DNA of 15,677 nt from DASUAO01 sp046484625 (GCA_046484625.1 JAWOIO010000239.1:1-15677), one strand, 5' to 3'. Positions 1 through 6,504 are shown, counted from the first letter of the stretch. Made by a program: numbers and translations. Notes: generated from the sequence alone by a model not told the origin.

Positions 1-94
1 CGGCGCAGATCTGCTCCAGGTGCGTGTAGTGCTCGCCGAGCTCCAGCTCGCGAAAGCTGGCGAGGTCGAACTGCCTGCGCTTGATCAGGCCCAC
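1..94 (-). CDS. 5' end of an unidentified minus-strand gene, running off the left edge
   Basis: Read on the minus strand from a GTG at 94-92, the frame stays open to the window edge for about 31 codons and includes the stretch KRRQFDLASFRELELGEHY. Nearly every codon ends in G or C, as in the confident genes here. The competing plus-strand frame, which ends at the TGA at 122-124, has many A/T third positions. The GTG is the only plausible start I see; there is no strong Shine-Dalgarno and no -10 box in front of it. The gene would be divergent from the thioredoxin-like gene, separated by only 26 bp. I do not recognise the protein. The real start could lie elsewhere. Confidence 0.45.
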   Translation of the reverse strand, partial: MGLIKRRQFDLASFRELELGEHYTHLEQICA

Positions 95-120
95 CTCGTG
101 CTCGGCCTGGAGACCACGAC

Positions 121-750
121 ATGATCCCCACGAAGAAGCTCCTGGTCCTGCCGGCCCTCGCCGCGCTCGCGTTGGGCGCCCTCGTCGCCACCCCGGCCGC
201 CGCCCAGGACGCCAAGATCGAGGTGAGCCCGAAGGCCAAGGTCAAGGGAGCCAAGCTCCCCGCCTCGGACGCGGTCGGATCGGCCTCCGACCCGGCGATC
301 GGCAAGACCGCGCCCGAGCTCGTCGCCAAGGGGTTCGACGGCAAGCGGGTCACGATCGGCGGTCCCGGAGTGCCCCGCATCATCGTGTTCCTCTCGCATT
401 CCTGCCCGCACTGCCAGACCGAGGTCCCCGTCATCGTCGAGCTCGCCGACGAAGGTGCCTTCGAGGGCGTCGACGTCGAGACGGTCACCACGAACACCAG
501 CAAGCGCCTGCCGAACTATCCGCCGTCGGAGTGGCTCGAGCGCGAGGACTGGCCGTTCCCGACCGTGCTGCTCGACGACGCGAAGCTGCGGGCGTTCTTC
601 GCCGCGGGAGGCGAGGCGTTCCCGTACTTCGTGTTCCTCGACGACGCCGGGGTCGTCGTCGCGCGGGCCCAGGGCGAGCTCTCGAAGGCGTCGATCAGGG
701 ACGCCACCGAGAAGCTGGCCGCAGGCGAGCCGATCTTCCGCACGACCTGA
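121..750 (+). CDS. Exported thioredoxin-like (TlpA/redoxin family) protein
   Basis: A 209-aa protein. It starts with a signal peptide: KK at 5-6, a hydrophobic stretch to about residue 23, and a likely AxA cleavage site in TPAAAQDA. A linker to about residue 60 leads into a thioredoxin fold with the active-site pair CPHC at 95-98 (context FLSHSCPHCQ). A later FPYFVFLDDAG segment fits the cis-proline strand before the final sheet. Proteins of this kind act outside the membrane in disulfide exchange or cytochrome maturation; the substrate cannot be read here. The ATG at 121 has GGAGA at 109-113, seven bases upstream. No cytochrome-biogenesis genes are nearby, so a general extracytoplasmic thiol role is an inference. 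Confidence 0.82.
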   Translation: MIPTKKLLVLPALAALALGALVATPAAAQDAKIEVSPKAKVKGAKLPASDAVGSASDPAIGKTAPELVAKGFDGKRVTIGGPGVPRIIVFLSHSCPHCQTEVPVIVELADEGAFEGVDVETVTTNTSKRLPNYPPSEWLEREDWPFPTVLLDDAKLRAFFAAGGEAFPYFVFLDDAGVVVARAQGELSKASIRDATEKLAAGEPIFRTT

Positions 751-808
751 CCCGACCGGTGTCGCGCGACGAGCCGTTCGGCGAGATCGGGCGCTGCGGA
801 CGTACGTG

Positions 809-814
809 TACCGT
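809..814 (+). promoter_or_regulatory. -10 box (TACCGT) of the SirB1-family gene
   Basis: TACCGT ends 8 bp before the ATG at 823. Actinobacterial -10 elements follow TAnnnT and transcription starts about 7 bp downstream, which puts the start at or next to the ATG (leaderless). Several other genes in this window show the same arrangement. No convincing -35 is visible. Confidence 0.4.
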
Positions 815-822
815 CGCTGACG

Positions 823-1587
823 ATGGACCCGACCGAGCGCTTCGTCGCACTCGTGCAACGGTCGTCCCGGGAGATCGCGCTCGCCGAGGCGGCGCTGTGC
901 ATCGCGGGTCACGACCACACCGTCGACGTCGACGAGCACCTGGGTGCGCTCGACGCACTCGCGGCCGGGACGCCCGACCCCGAGCACCTCGCCGAGTACC
1001 TGTTCACGACGTGCGGGTTCACGGGGAACGTGGAGGACTACCTCGACCCGGGGAACTCCTATCTCGACGCGGTCCTCACCCGTCGGGTCGGGATCCCGAT
1101 CACGCTCAGCGTCGTGATGATCGAGGTCGGTCGGCGCATCGACGTCGAGATCGCCGGCATCGGGATGCCCGGACACTTCCTCGTGCGTGACGCCGCCGGT
1201 ACGTACTTCGACCCCTTCCACGGCGGCGCTCGACTCGACGAGGACGGGTGCCGACACCTCTTCGAGACGATGCACGGCCGAGCGTCCTTCGCGCCGCGGT
1301 ACCTCGACCCGGTCGACGACCGGTCGATCCTGGCGCGCATGCTCGCGAACCTCACGAGGTCGTTCGTCGAGCGACGACCCCGCGATGCTCTCTGGGCCGT
1401 CCGCCTCCGCGGCGCGATCCCCGGGTTGTCGGTCGCCGACCGGCGCCACGACGCCACTGTGCTCGGTTCCCTCGGCCGGTTCGGCGAGGCGTCGTCGCTC
1501 CTCGCGGCCCTCGCGACCGAGGTGGACGCCGCCGGAGCCGACGAGCTGCTGCGTGAGTCCGCGGCCTACCGCGCGCGCGCGAACTGA
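823..1587 (+). CDS. SirB1-family transglutaminase-like protein
   Basis: A 254-aa protein. Its core matches the SirB1 / transglutaminase-like family: GNVEDYLDPGNSYLD at about 69-83, RRVGIPITLSVVMIEVGRR at 87-105, GIGMPGHFLVR at 112-122 and YFDPFHGG at 128-135. In the family the conserved asparagine, the RxGIPI(T/S)L segment and the GxPGHFLVR histidine build a transglutaminase-like fold. A classical catalytic cysteine is not obvious, so enzymatic activity is uncertain. The C-terminal ~80 residues are helical and may be the TPR-like part found in many members. The biochemical role is unknown. A LON-domain gene follows within about 15 bp, so the two are probably co-transcribed. The ATG at 823 fits a leaderless start. 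Confidence 0.82.
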   Translation: MDPTERFVALVQRSSREIALAEAALCIAGHDHTVDVDEHLGALDALAAGTPDPEHLAEYLFTTCGFTGNVEDYLDPGNSYLDAVLTRRVGIPITLSVVMIEVGRRIDVEIAGIGMPGHFLVRDAAGTYFDPFHGGARLDEDGCRHLFETMHGRASFAPRYLDPVDDRSILARMLANLTRSFVERRPRDALWAVRLRGAIPGLSVADRRHDATVLGSLGRFGEASSLLAALATEVDAAGADELLRESAAYRARAN

Positions 1588-1600
1588 GGTCGTGCACGAG

Positions 1601-2221
1601 GTGGAGACCGACGTCACACCGATGTTCCCGCTCGGGAGCGTGCTGTTCCCGAGCCGGGTGCTGCCCCTCCACGTCTTCGAGCCCCGATACCGGAGGATGG
1701 TCGAGCACTGCCTGGCCGGCGACGGCACCTTCGGGGTCGTGCTGATCGAGCGCGGCAGCGAGGTCGGGGGTGGCGACGTTCGCTTCCCGGTCGGGACCCT
1801 CGCGCACATCGTCCAGGCCGAGCGCGTGGCCGACGGGAGATTCGCGGTGATCGCGGTCGGCGCCCGCCGGTTCCGGGTGCGGGAGTGGCTCGCCGACGAT
1901 CCCTACCCGCGCGCCCGCATCGATCTCCTCGACGACGCCGTCGACCGTGACCCCGAGGGTGCGATCGCTGAGGTCCGGGCGCGTCTCCACGAGGTCCTGG
2001 TCCTCCATGCCCGGCTGGGCGCCCCTGTCGACGACGTCGAGGTCGCGCTGGCCGACGACCCCGTGCGGGCGTCGTTCGAGGCGGCCGCGGCGTCACCGAT
2101 CGGACCGCTCGACGCCCAGGCGCTGCTGGAGGTCGACGACGCGGTGGCGCGTCTGGAGATGCTCGCCGCGCATCTGCGCGAGGAGATCCAGGTGCTCCAG
2201 TTCCGTCTCGACGACGGGTGA
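1601..2221 (+). CDS. LON substrate-binding-domain protein (lone LON N-terminal domain)
   Basis: About 206 aa consisting only of the N-terminal substrate-recognition domain of Lon. The signature is FPLGSVLFPSRVLPLHVFEP near the start, followed by RYRRMVEHCL, GTFGVVLIERGSEVGG and a GRRF-like turn (VGARRFRVREW). A helical C-terminal half follows. There is no AAA+ or protease domain, so this is the short stand-alone LON protein common in Actinobacteria, with unknown partners. The start is ambiguous: GTG at 1592, GTG at 1601 or ATG at 1622. I chose 1601 because the TGAGG at 1585-1589 is then at a usable distance. The 13-bp gap after the SirB1-family gene suggests an operon. Confidence 0.82.
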   Translation: METDVTPMFPLGSVLFPSRVLPLHVFEPRYRRMVEHCLAGDGTFGVVLIERGSEVGGGDVRFPVGTLAHIVQAERVADGRFAVIAVGARRFRVREWLADDPYPRARIDLLDDAVDRDPEGAIAEVRARLHEVLVLHARLGAPVDDVEVALADDPVRASFEAAAASPIGPLDAQALLEVDDAVARLEMLAAHLREEIQVLQFRLDDG

Positions 2222-2232
2222 GGCGGGGGGAA

Positions 2233-2238
2233 TACGCT
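2233..2238 (+). promoter_or_regulatory. -10 box (TACGCT) of the 63-aa acidic protein gene
   Basis: TACGCT lies exactly 6 bp before the ATG at 2245, so the predicted transcription start falls on the start codon. It sits immediately after the stop of the LON-domain gene, giving the small gene and the sulfur carrier behind it their own promoter. Confidence 0.45.
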
Positions 2239-2244
2239 CGGCCG

Positions 2245-2436
2245 ATGGAGCACGCAGCCGACCGCCCCGAGGACGTCGACGATCCGGGCACCGGGACCGA
2301 CCGGGACCTGGCCGCGCTCGAGGCGCTCGAGCAGGAGCTCGCGGGCCTGGAGGGCGAGCTCGACCGCGTCGAGCAGGTGAGCCCGCCGGCCCCGGCCGAT
2401 CCCCCGGCCGACCCCCCGGCCGACGCCGCCACCTGA
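2245..2436 (+). CDS. Small acidic coiled-coil protein (63 aa), function unknown
   Basis: The ATG at 2245 opens 63 codons with GC-ended third positions. The middle (DLAALEALEQELAGLEGEL, about residues 21-39) has a heptad-like leucine/glutamate pattern that predicts a short coiled coil. The N-terminus is rich in Asp and Glu. The tail is a proline/alanine repeat, PADPPADPPADAAT. A GTG further upstream at 2218 would extend it, but the -10 box at 2233-2238 would then lie inside the gene. The stop is one base before the GTG of the MoaD/ThiS-like gene, so the two are translationally close. I do not recognise a family. Confidence 0.6.
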   Translation: MEHAADRPEDVDDPGTGTDRDLAALEALEQELAGLEGELDRVEQVSPPAPADPPADPPADAAT

Positions 2437-2437
2437 C

Positions 2438-2728
2438 GTGGCGACCGTGCGGCTCCGCCTGTTCGCGAGCGCCCGTGAGGCCGCGGGGTGCGCGTCGGAG
2501 ACGGTGGAGGCGGCCTCCCTCGGAGAGGCGCTCGACCTCGCTCGCGGTCGGTACGGCGAAGGGTTCGCTGCGGTGCTCGCGCAGGCGCGGGTGTGGATCA
2601 ACGGCGACGAGCCGAGCGACGGCGACGCGACGGCCCTCGCCGACGACGACGAGGTCGCGGTGCTCCCGCCGGTGAGCGGCGGATGCGCCGAGGCGGTTTC
2701 CGGCTCCCCGCCCGGTCGCGACTCCTAG
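2438..2728 (+). CDS. MoaD/ThiS-family sulfur-carrier-like protein with C-terminal extension
   Basis: A 96-aa protein starting at a GTG one base after the preceding stop. The beta-grasp pattern is clear: VRLRLFASAREAAGC at the start, then the family's VWINGD turn at 52-57, DDDEVAVLPPVSGG at 69-82. MoaD, ThiS and CysO-type carriers work through a C-terminal GlyGly that is adenylated and then thiocarboxylated. Here the diglycine at 81-82 is followed by 14 more residues (CAEAVSGSPPGRDS) before the TAG. It would need trimming to act as a sulfur donor, or it may not be a carrier at all. No MoaE, MoeB or JAMM-type protease gene is in the window. The stop codon overlaps that of the convergent superoxide dismutase gene. 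Confidence 0.72.
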   Translation: MATVRLRLFASAREAAGCASETVEAASLGEALDLARGRYGEGFAAVLAQARVWINGDEPSDGDATALADDDEVAVLPPVSGGCAEAVSGSPPGRDS

Positions 2729-3342
2729 GTGAGCTCGAGGTCGATCGACCGGGCGCTCGAGAAGCGCTTCGTGACGTCGGCCCAGTCGACCAGCTCCCAG
2801 AACGCGTCGACCCACTCACCCTTCCGGTTCTCGTACTGGAGGTAGAACGCGTGCTCCCACATGTCGAGCACGAGGAGGGGCGGCCCGCCTTGGCCGACGT
2901 TGCCCTGGTGGTCGTAGACCTGCTCGACGATGAGCCGTCCGCCGAGCGGCTCCCACGAGAGCGCGGCCCAGCCGGACCCCTGCACGTTCATGGCGGCCTC
3001 CGTGAGCTGGGCTCGGAACGCGTCGAACGACCCCAGGTGCTCGTCGATCGCCGCAGCGAGCTCGCCCTCGGGTCGACCGCCCCCGTCCGGCGACAGGTTC
3101 CGCCAGAAGATCGAGTGCATGACGTGCCCGGACAGGTGGAACGCGAGGTTCTTCTCGAGCTGGTTGATCGCGCCGTAGTCGCCGCTCGACCGTGCCTCGA
3201 CGAGTCGGTCGAGCACGGTGTTGGCTCCGGCCACGTAGGCGGCGTGGTGCTTCCCGTGGTGCAGCTCGAGGATCCGTCCGGACAGGTGCGGCTCCAGCGC
3301 GCCGTAGTCGTAGGCGAGGTCGGGCAGGGTGTACGGGGCCAC
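2725..3342 (-). CDS. sodA: Superoxide dismutase, Fe/Mn family
   Basis: A 205-aa protein with the full Fe/Mn-SOD architecture. It begins APYTLPDLAYDYGALEPHLS. Metal ligands by alignment are His28 (ELHHGKHH), His76 (HVMHSIFWRNLSP), Asp160 and His164 (LDMWEHAFYLQY). It dismutates superoxide to peroxide and oxygen in the cytoplasm; no signal peptide is seen. The VYDHQGN segment at 142-148 has a histidine next to the glutamine, as I remember for the mycobacterial enzyme, so metal choice cannot be called safely. The GTG start at 3342-3340 has a strong GAGGAGG five bases upstream. A tandem 13-bp repeat array lies just upstream. The gene is divergent from the RsiG-like gene. Confidence 0.95.
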   Translation of the reverse strand: MAPYTLPDLAYDYGALEPHLSGRILELHHGKHHAAYVAGANTVLDRLVEARSSGDYGAINQLEKNLAFHLSGHVMHSIFWRNLSPDGGGRPEGELAAAIDEHLGSFDAFRAQLTEAAMNVQGSGWAALSWEPLGGRLIVEQVYDHQGNVGQGGPPLLVLDMWEHAFYLQYENRKGEWVDAFWELVDWADVTKRFSSARSIDLELT

Positions 3343-3360
3343 GGGGGCCTCCTCGTTCGC

Positions 3361-3438
3361 GGTTGGGGTTCGTGGTTGGGGTTCGTGGTTGGGGTTCGTG
3401 GTTGGGGTTCGCCGTTGGGGTTCGCCGTCGGGGGTTCG
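3361..3438. repeat. 13-bp tandem repeat, six copies, upstream of superoxide dismutase
   Basis: Six head-to-tail units of GGTTGGGGTTCGT: units 1-3 are identical, unit 4 ends in C, unit 5 starts CG, and unit 6 is diverged. A partial unit (TTCGC) precedes it at 3356-3360. The period of 13 does not preserve a reading frame, which argues against coding. It lies between the SOD start codon at 3342 and the putative SOD -10 box, so it would be transcribed as a C-rich 5' leader. The plus strand has repeated GG and GGGG runs and could form G-quadruplexes. Confidence 0.9.
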
Positions 3439-3453
3439 TCGTCGACAACGTCG

Positions 3454-3459
3454 AGAGTA
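3454..3459 (-). promoter_or_regulatory. Possible -10 box (TACTCT) of the superoxide dismutase gene
   Basis: On the minus strand TACTCT fits TAnnnT. Transcription would start near 3447, giving a leader of about 100 nt that contains the whole 13-bp repeat array and the strong ribosome binding site. No good -35 is visible, so this is a weak call. Confidence 0.3.
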
Positions 3460-3495
3460 TGCGGAGTGTTCCGGGCCGTTCGCCGGACGCGCTGG

Positions 3496-3501
3496 TAGCC
3501 T
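3496..3501 (+). promoter_or_regulatory. -10 box (TAGCCT) of the RsiG-like gene
   Basis: TAGCCT ends 7 bp before the ATG at 3509 (a second in-frame ATG is at 3506 and a GTG at 3503). The spacing predicts a leaderless or nearly leaderless transcript. The same TAGCCT hexamer is used before proC and before the DUF62 gene. Confidence 0.5.
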
Positions 3502-3508
3502 CGTGATG

Positions 3509-4027
3509 ATGGCGCAGACGCACACACGGCGCGCTGATGTCCTCGTGGCGCCCGCCTACCTCGAGGGGCTCGACGCCAAGGACCTCGATGCACTGCGTGC
3601 GATGCACGCCGAATGCTCCGAGGTGGAGACCGAGGTCTCCTACGTGCGAAGGCTCGCGCAGGCCCGAATCGACATCGTGAAGGCCGAGCTCGACCGGCGC
3701 GCGGCCGGGGGCACCGTGGGCGACCTGATCGCCGCGCTCCCGCAGATCCTCGCCGATCCCCCACCCCGACCCGACCCGTCGACCAGCCGGCTGCCCCGCC
3801 ACCTCGGCCCGGCACCGGCGATCGAGTGGCGACGCGGCCTCGAGTACCTGATCTCGGACTCCACCCTGGTGCACCTCCCGGCCATGGCCGAGGACGAGCT
3901 CCGCGAGACGCTCGAGCTCCTGCGCCGACTCGAGGCCGAGACCTCGGAGCGGCGGCGCCGGCTCCACGGCGTGATCGACCGGTTGGAGCACGAGGTCGCG
4001 GCCCGTCACGCCGTGGACCCCGCCTGA
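3509..4027 (+). CDS. rsiG: RsiG-like cyclic-di-GMP-binding anti-sigma factor
   Basis: A 172-aa, mostly helical cytoplasmic protein. It carries the RsiG signature E-x3-S-x2-R-x3-Q-x3-D exactly once: E40, S44, R47, Q51, D55. A second copy near the C-terminus, E142, S146, R149, H153, D157, has histidine in place of glutamine. In Streptomyces RsiG, two such motifs on the two helices of an antiparallel coiled coil bind a c-di-GMP dimer, and the loaded protein sequesters the sigma factor WhiG. Here a first helix (about 21-64), a proline-rich linker (84-104) and a second helix (127-165) fit that layout. No sigma factor is in the window, so the partner is unknown. An XRE regulator follows after 17 bp. 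The motif match is direct; the function is inferred from the family. Confidence 0.75.
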   Translation: MAQTHTRRADVLVAPAYLEGLDAKDLDALRAMHAECSEVETEVSYVRRLAQARIDIVKAELDRRAAGGTVGDLIAALPQILADPPPRPDPSTSRLPRHLGPAPAIEWRRGLEYLISDSTLVHLPAMAEDELRETLELLRRLEAETSERRRRLHGVIDRLEHEVAARHAVDPA

Positions 4028-4044
4028 ACGCGGCGGCCTGAGCG

Positions 4045-4398
4045 GTGGCCGAGGCGATCGAGCAGCGGTTCCGTGATCTCGGCGAGTTCATCCGGGAGCA
4101 GCGCGGGAACGCCCGGCTCTCCCTCCGCAAGCTGAGCGAGCTGGCCGGGATCTCGAACCCCTACCTGAGCCAGATCGAGCGCGGGTTGCGCAAGCCGAGC
4201 GCCGAGATCCTCCAACAGATTGCCCACGGCCTGCGCATCTCGGCCGAGACGCTCTACGTGCGCGCCGGGTTCCTCGAGCAGCGCGATCTCGACGAACACG
4301 ACCTCGAGTCGGCGATCAGCCGCGACGCCACGCTGTCCGAGCGCCAGAAGGACGTGCTGCGCGAGGTGTATCGCTCCTTCCAGCGCCCCGCCGAGTAG
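4045..4398 (+). CDS. XRE-family transcriptional regulator (Rv0474-like)
   Basis: A 117-aa protein with an N-terminal Cro/C1-type helix-turn-helix. DLGEFIREQRGNARLSLRKL is at 11-30, followed by the recognition region SELAGISNPYLSQIERGLRK at 31-50 and EILQQIAHGLRISAETLYVR at 54-73. The rest is helical and probably mediates dimerisation. The sequence closely recalls Rv0474 of M. tuberculosis, including the GLRKPSA segment and the C-terminal LSERQKDVLREVY. The GTG start at 4045 lies 17 bp after the RsiG-like stop, suggesting co-transcription. There is no cysteine and no attached sensor domain, so the signal is not readable. mshA follows after about 80 bp behind its own promoter. Confidence 0.85.
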   Translation: MAEAIEQRFRDLGEFIREQRGNARLSLRKLSELAGISNPYLSQIERGLRKPSAEILQQIAHGLRISAETLYVRAGFLEQRDLDEHDLESAISRDATLSERQKDVLREVYRSFQRPAE

Positions 4399-4443
4399 CC
4401 CGCCAAGCAGCGCGCCAAGGAGCCGGGAGGGCGGCCGGATCAG

Positions 4444-4472
4444 TTCGGAGCCTTCGGAGACCCCGGTACAGT
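4444..4472 (+). promoter_or_regulatory. Promoter of mshA (TTCGGA, 17 bp, TACAGT)
   Basis: The -10 box TACAGT at 4467-4472 ends 8 bp before the ATG at 4481. A weak -35, TTCGGA at 4444-4449, is 17 bp upstream. That hexamer is part of a 9-bp direct repeat (TTCGGAGCC, then TTCGGAGAC at 4453) that could also be a regulator site. Confidence 0.4.
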
Positions 4473-4480
4473 TGACGCCG

Positions 4481-5710
4481 ATGCCGGTCCGTCGAGTCGC
4501 GATGCTCAGCGTCCACACCTCCCCGCTCGCCCAGCCCGGCTCGGGCGACGGCGGCGGGATGAACGTGTACGTGCGCTCGCTCGCCTCGGCGCTGGCCCGG
4601 GCCGGCGTCGAGTGCGACGTCCTCACCCGCCTCGACCGCCCACGGCGGGCGCCGATCGCCGAGCTCGAGCCCGGCGTACGGGTCGTGCACCTCGAGGCCG
4701 GGCCCGCGGCGCCACTCGCGAAGGCCGACCTCTTCCCGCTGCTCGACGATCTCGTGGGGGCGGCACGGGCCCACCTCGACGCCCCGGGGCGCGCCGTCGA
4801 CGCCCTCCACGCCCACTACTGGCTCTCGGGCGCGGTGGGGCACCGGCTCAAGCACGAGCTCGAGCTCCCGCTCGTGGCCACCTTCCACACCCTCGCCCAC
4901 ACCAAGGCGGCGGCGGGCATCCTCGACGACGGTCCCGAACGGGCCCGATCCGAGGCCGAGACCGTGGCGTGCACCGACCGCCTGATCGCCTCGACGCCCG
5001 ACGAACAGCGGGACCTCGTCACCGCGTACGGCGCCGACCCGGAGCGCATCGAGGTGATCCCGCCCGGCGTCGACCACGCGATGTTCTATCCGGGCGATGC
5101 GGTGGCCGCGCGCCGGCACCTCCGCCTGCCCCTCGACCGACCGGTCATGCTGTTCGTCGGTCGGATCCAACCGCTCAAGGGCGTCGACCTGGCAATCCGC
5201 GCGCTGGCGTCGCTCACCGACGACACCGCGCTCCTCGTCATCGTCGGCGGACCGAGCGGGGCAGCCGGCGACGCCGAGGTCGCGCGCCTCCGCGGTCTCG
5301 CCCGTGCTCTCGACGTCGAGGCGCGCATCCGTTGGGAGCCGCCGCAGCCCCACGGCGCGCTCGCCGACTGGTATCGCGCCGCGGACGTGTGCCTCGTACC
5401 GTCGCGTACAGAGTCGTTCGGGTTGGTGGCGCTCGAGGCAGCCGCGTGCGGCACGCCGGTGGTGGCCGCCAACGTCGGTGGTCTTCGCTCGCTCGTCGAG
5501 CACCTGCACACGGGTTTCCTGGTCGACGGCCGGACCGGCCACGACTTCGCGGCGCCGGTGGAAGCGCTCCTCGCGGATCCCCGGCTCGCCTCGGACATGG
5601 CGTTCGCGGCGGCGGCGGCGTCCGGGCGCTACACCTGGAGCATGACCGCCGCCCGGCTCCGGCGTCTCTACGCCGACGTGGGCGCGCGCGAGCTCGTCCG
5701 CTGCACCTGA
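4481..5710 (+). CDS. mshA: MshA-like GT4 glycosyltransferase (mycothiol biosynthesis)
   Basis: A 409-aa GT-B fold glycosyltransferase of family GT4. The N-terminus reads AMLSVHTSPLAQPGSGDGGG followed by MNVYV, the hallmark of MshA, which transfers GlcNAc from UDP-GlcNAc to 1L-myo-inositol 3-phosphate as the first step of mycothiol synthesis. The donor-binding half has LFVGRIQPLKGVDLAIRAL near 224-242 and the EX7E motif at E311-E319 (ESFGLVALE), followed by CGTPVVAANVGG. Length is close to known MshA (about 420-480 aa). A YbjN-family gene follows after 13 bp, the same neighbour as Rv0486-Rv0487 in M. tuberculosis. Sucrose-phosphate synthases share the N-terminal motif, but the neighbourhood favours MshA. 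Confidence 0.85.
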   Translation: MPVRRVAMLSVHTSPLAQPGSGDGGGMNVYVRSLASALARAGVECDVLTRLDRPRRAPIAELEPGVRVVHLEAGPAAPLAKADLFPLLDDLVGAARAHLDAPGRAVDALHAHYWLSGAVGHRLKHELELPLVATFHTLAHTKAAAGILDDGPERARSEAETVACTDRLIASTPDEQRDLVTAYGADPERIEVIPPGVDHAMFYPGDAVAARRHLRLPLDRPVMLFVGRIQPLKGVDLAIRALASLTDDTALLVIVGGPSGAAGDAEVARLRGLARALDVEARIRWEPPQPHGALADWYRAADVCLVPSRTESFGLVALEAAACGTPVVAANVGGLRSLVEHLHTGFLVDGRTGHDFAAPVEALLADPRLASDMAFAAAAASGRYTWSMTAARLRRLYADVGARELVRCT

Positions 5711-5723
5711 CGCGGGTCACGAC

Positions 5724-6263
5724 GTGTCGGGCGCGCCGGAACCCGCCCACACCGACCTTTCCGGGCCGGCCGCCGAGCTCGGCGACCGACTCGAGGAGCG
5801 CATGCGCGCCGCGCACGAGCTGATCTCGATCCACCTCGAGCAGGTGGTCGCGGCCGAGCCGTGGGTGCAGACCGTCGAGTTCGATCCCGAGCTCACCCGG
5901 TGGTACGTGCGCTTCGGTTGCGACGCACGCGACGCGACCACGATCTACTTCGATCTCCACCAGCGCACGCTGCGCTACGAGGTGTACTTCCTCCCCGATC
6001 CACCGACGCGCCGCCTCGACCTCTACCGGTATCTGCTCGCGCACAACCACGCGATGTACGGCGCAAAGTTCTCGATCGGACCCGACGGCGACGTGTACCT
6101 CGTCGGAAGGGTCGCGCTCGAGCACCTCACCGTCGAGGAGCTCGACCGCATCATCGGGGTGCTCTACGAAGCCGTGGACCGGTGCTTCCCGACCGCGGTC
6201 TCGATTGCGTTCGGACGTCGTGCGACACCGAGCGTCGGTGACGGTGACGCGAGATCCGACTGA
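5724..6263 (+). CDS. YbjN-domain protein (Rv0487-like)
   Basis: A 179-aa protein starting at GTG 5724, thirteen bases after the mshA stop. The YbjN fold is suggested by RWYVRFGCDARDATTIYFDL at about 64-83, then LRYEVYFLP, LYRYLLAHNHAMYGAKFSIG at 105-124 and the GDVYLVGRVAL strand, which are typical alternating strands and helices. YbjN proteins resemble type III secretion chaperones in fold and have no defined reaction. The consistent pairing with mshA in Actinobacteria suggests a supporting role near mycothiol synthesis, but that is only positional inference. No signal peptide or membrane segment. The last ~15 residues look disordered. Confidence 0.8.
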   Translation: MSGAPEPAHTDLSGPAAELGDRLEERMRAAHELISIHLEQVVAAEPWVQTVEFDPELTRWYVRFGCDARDATTIYFDLHQRTLRYEVYFLPDPPTRRLDLYRYLLAHNHAMYGAKFSIGPDGDVYLVGRVALEHLTVEELDRIIGVLYEAVDRCFPTAVSIAFGRRATPSVGDGDARSD

Positions 6264-6492
6264 GGAAGGCCTTGTTCGTGCGTCCGGCACGCGCGACGAT
6301 GCGCGTCCGGCGCCGACGGGCACCGGGCCGGTCGGCCTCGGTCGATCGGAGCAGCGGGCCCGAGGTGCAGGACGGCCATCCCGTTCGGGGAAGTGCGGGG
6401 TGTGTCGGAGCGTTCCTCGGGCTCGTTCGCGTCGGCTCCGCGCGCCACGAACCGGTAGGCCGATTCGTCTCGCGGGTCGGTCCGCGCACGGT
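6264..6492. other. Intergenic spacer between the YbjN gene and proC
   Basis: I see no convincing gene in this ~230-bp stretch on either strand: short open frames have poor third-position bias. A 9-bp direct repeat, GCGTCCGGC, occurs twice in about 35 bp near 6280-6312, with a CGCGC/GCGCG inverted repeat between the copies. No U-tract terminator is visible. The proC promoter starts at its right end. Confidence 0.5.
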
Positions 6493-6498
6493 TAGCCT
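6493..6498 (+). promoter_or_regulatory. -10 box (TAGCCT) of proC
   Basis: TAGCCT ends 6 bp before the ATG at 6505, so the predicted transcription start coincides with the start codon. Same hexamer and nearly the same spacing as before the RsiG-like and DUF62 genes. Confidence 0.5.
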
Positions 6499-6504
6499 CC
6501 GGTC

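Noticed and set aside
85..1809. Long minus-strand open frame of about 570 codons opposite the first three genes
   Set aside because: It is antisense to two confident genes with family motifs, has no recognisable domain and is rich in Arg, Gly and Glu in the way expected of antisense frames in GC-rich DNA.
2218..2244. Upstream GTG start (2218) for the 63-aa acidic protein
   Set aside because: The -10 box at 2233-2238 would be inside the gene, and the ATG at 2245 fits the spacing seen at other genes.
3361..3438. CRISPR array
   Set aside because: The 13-bp units are directly adjacent, with no spacers and no cas genes.
6164..6448. Minus-strand gene in the spacer before proC
   Set aside because: Weak third-position bias, no ribosome site, partly antisense to the YbjN-family gene, and no recognisable domain.
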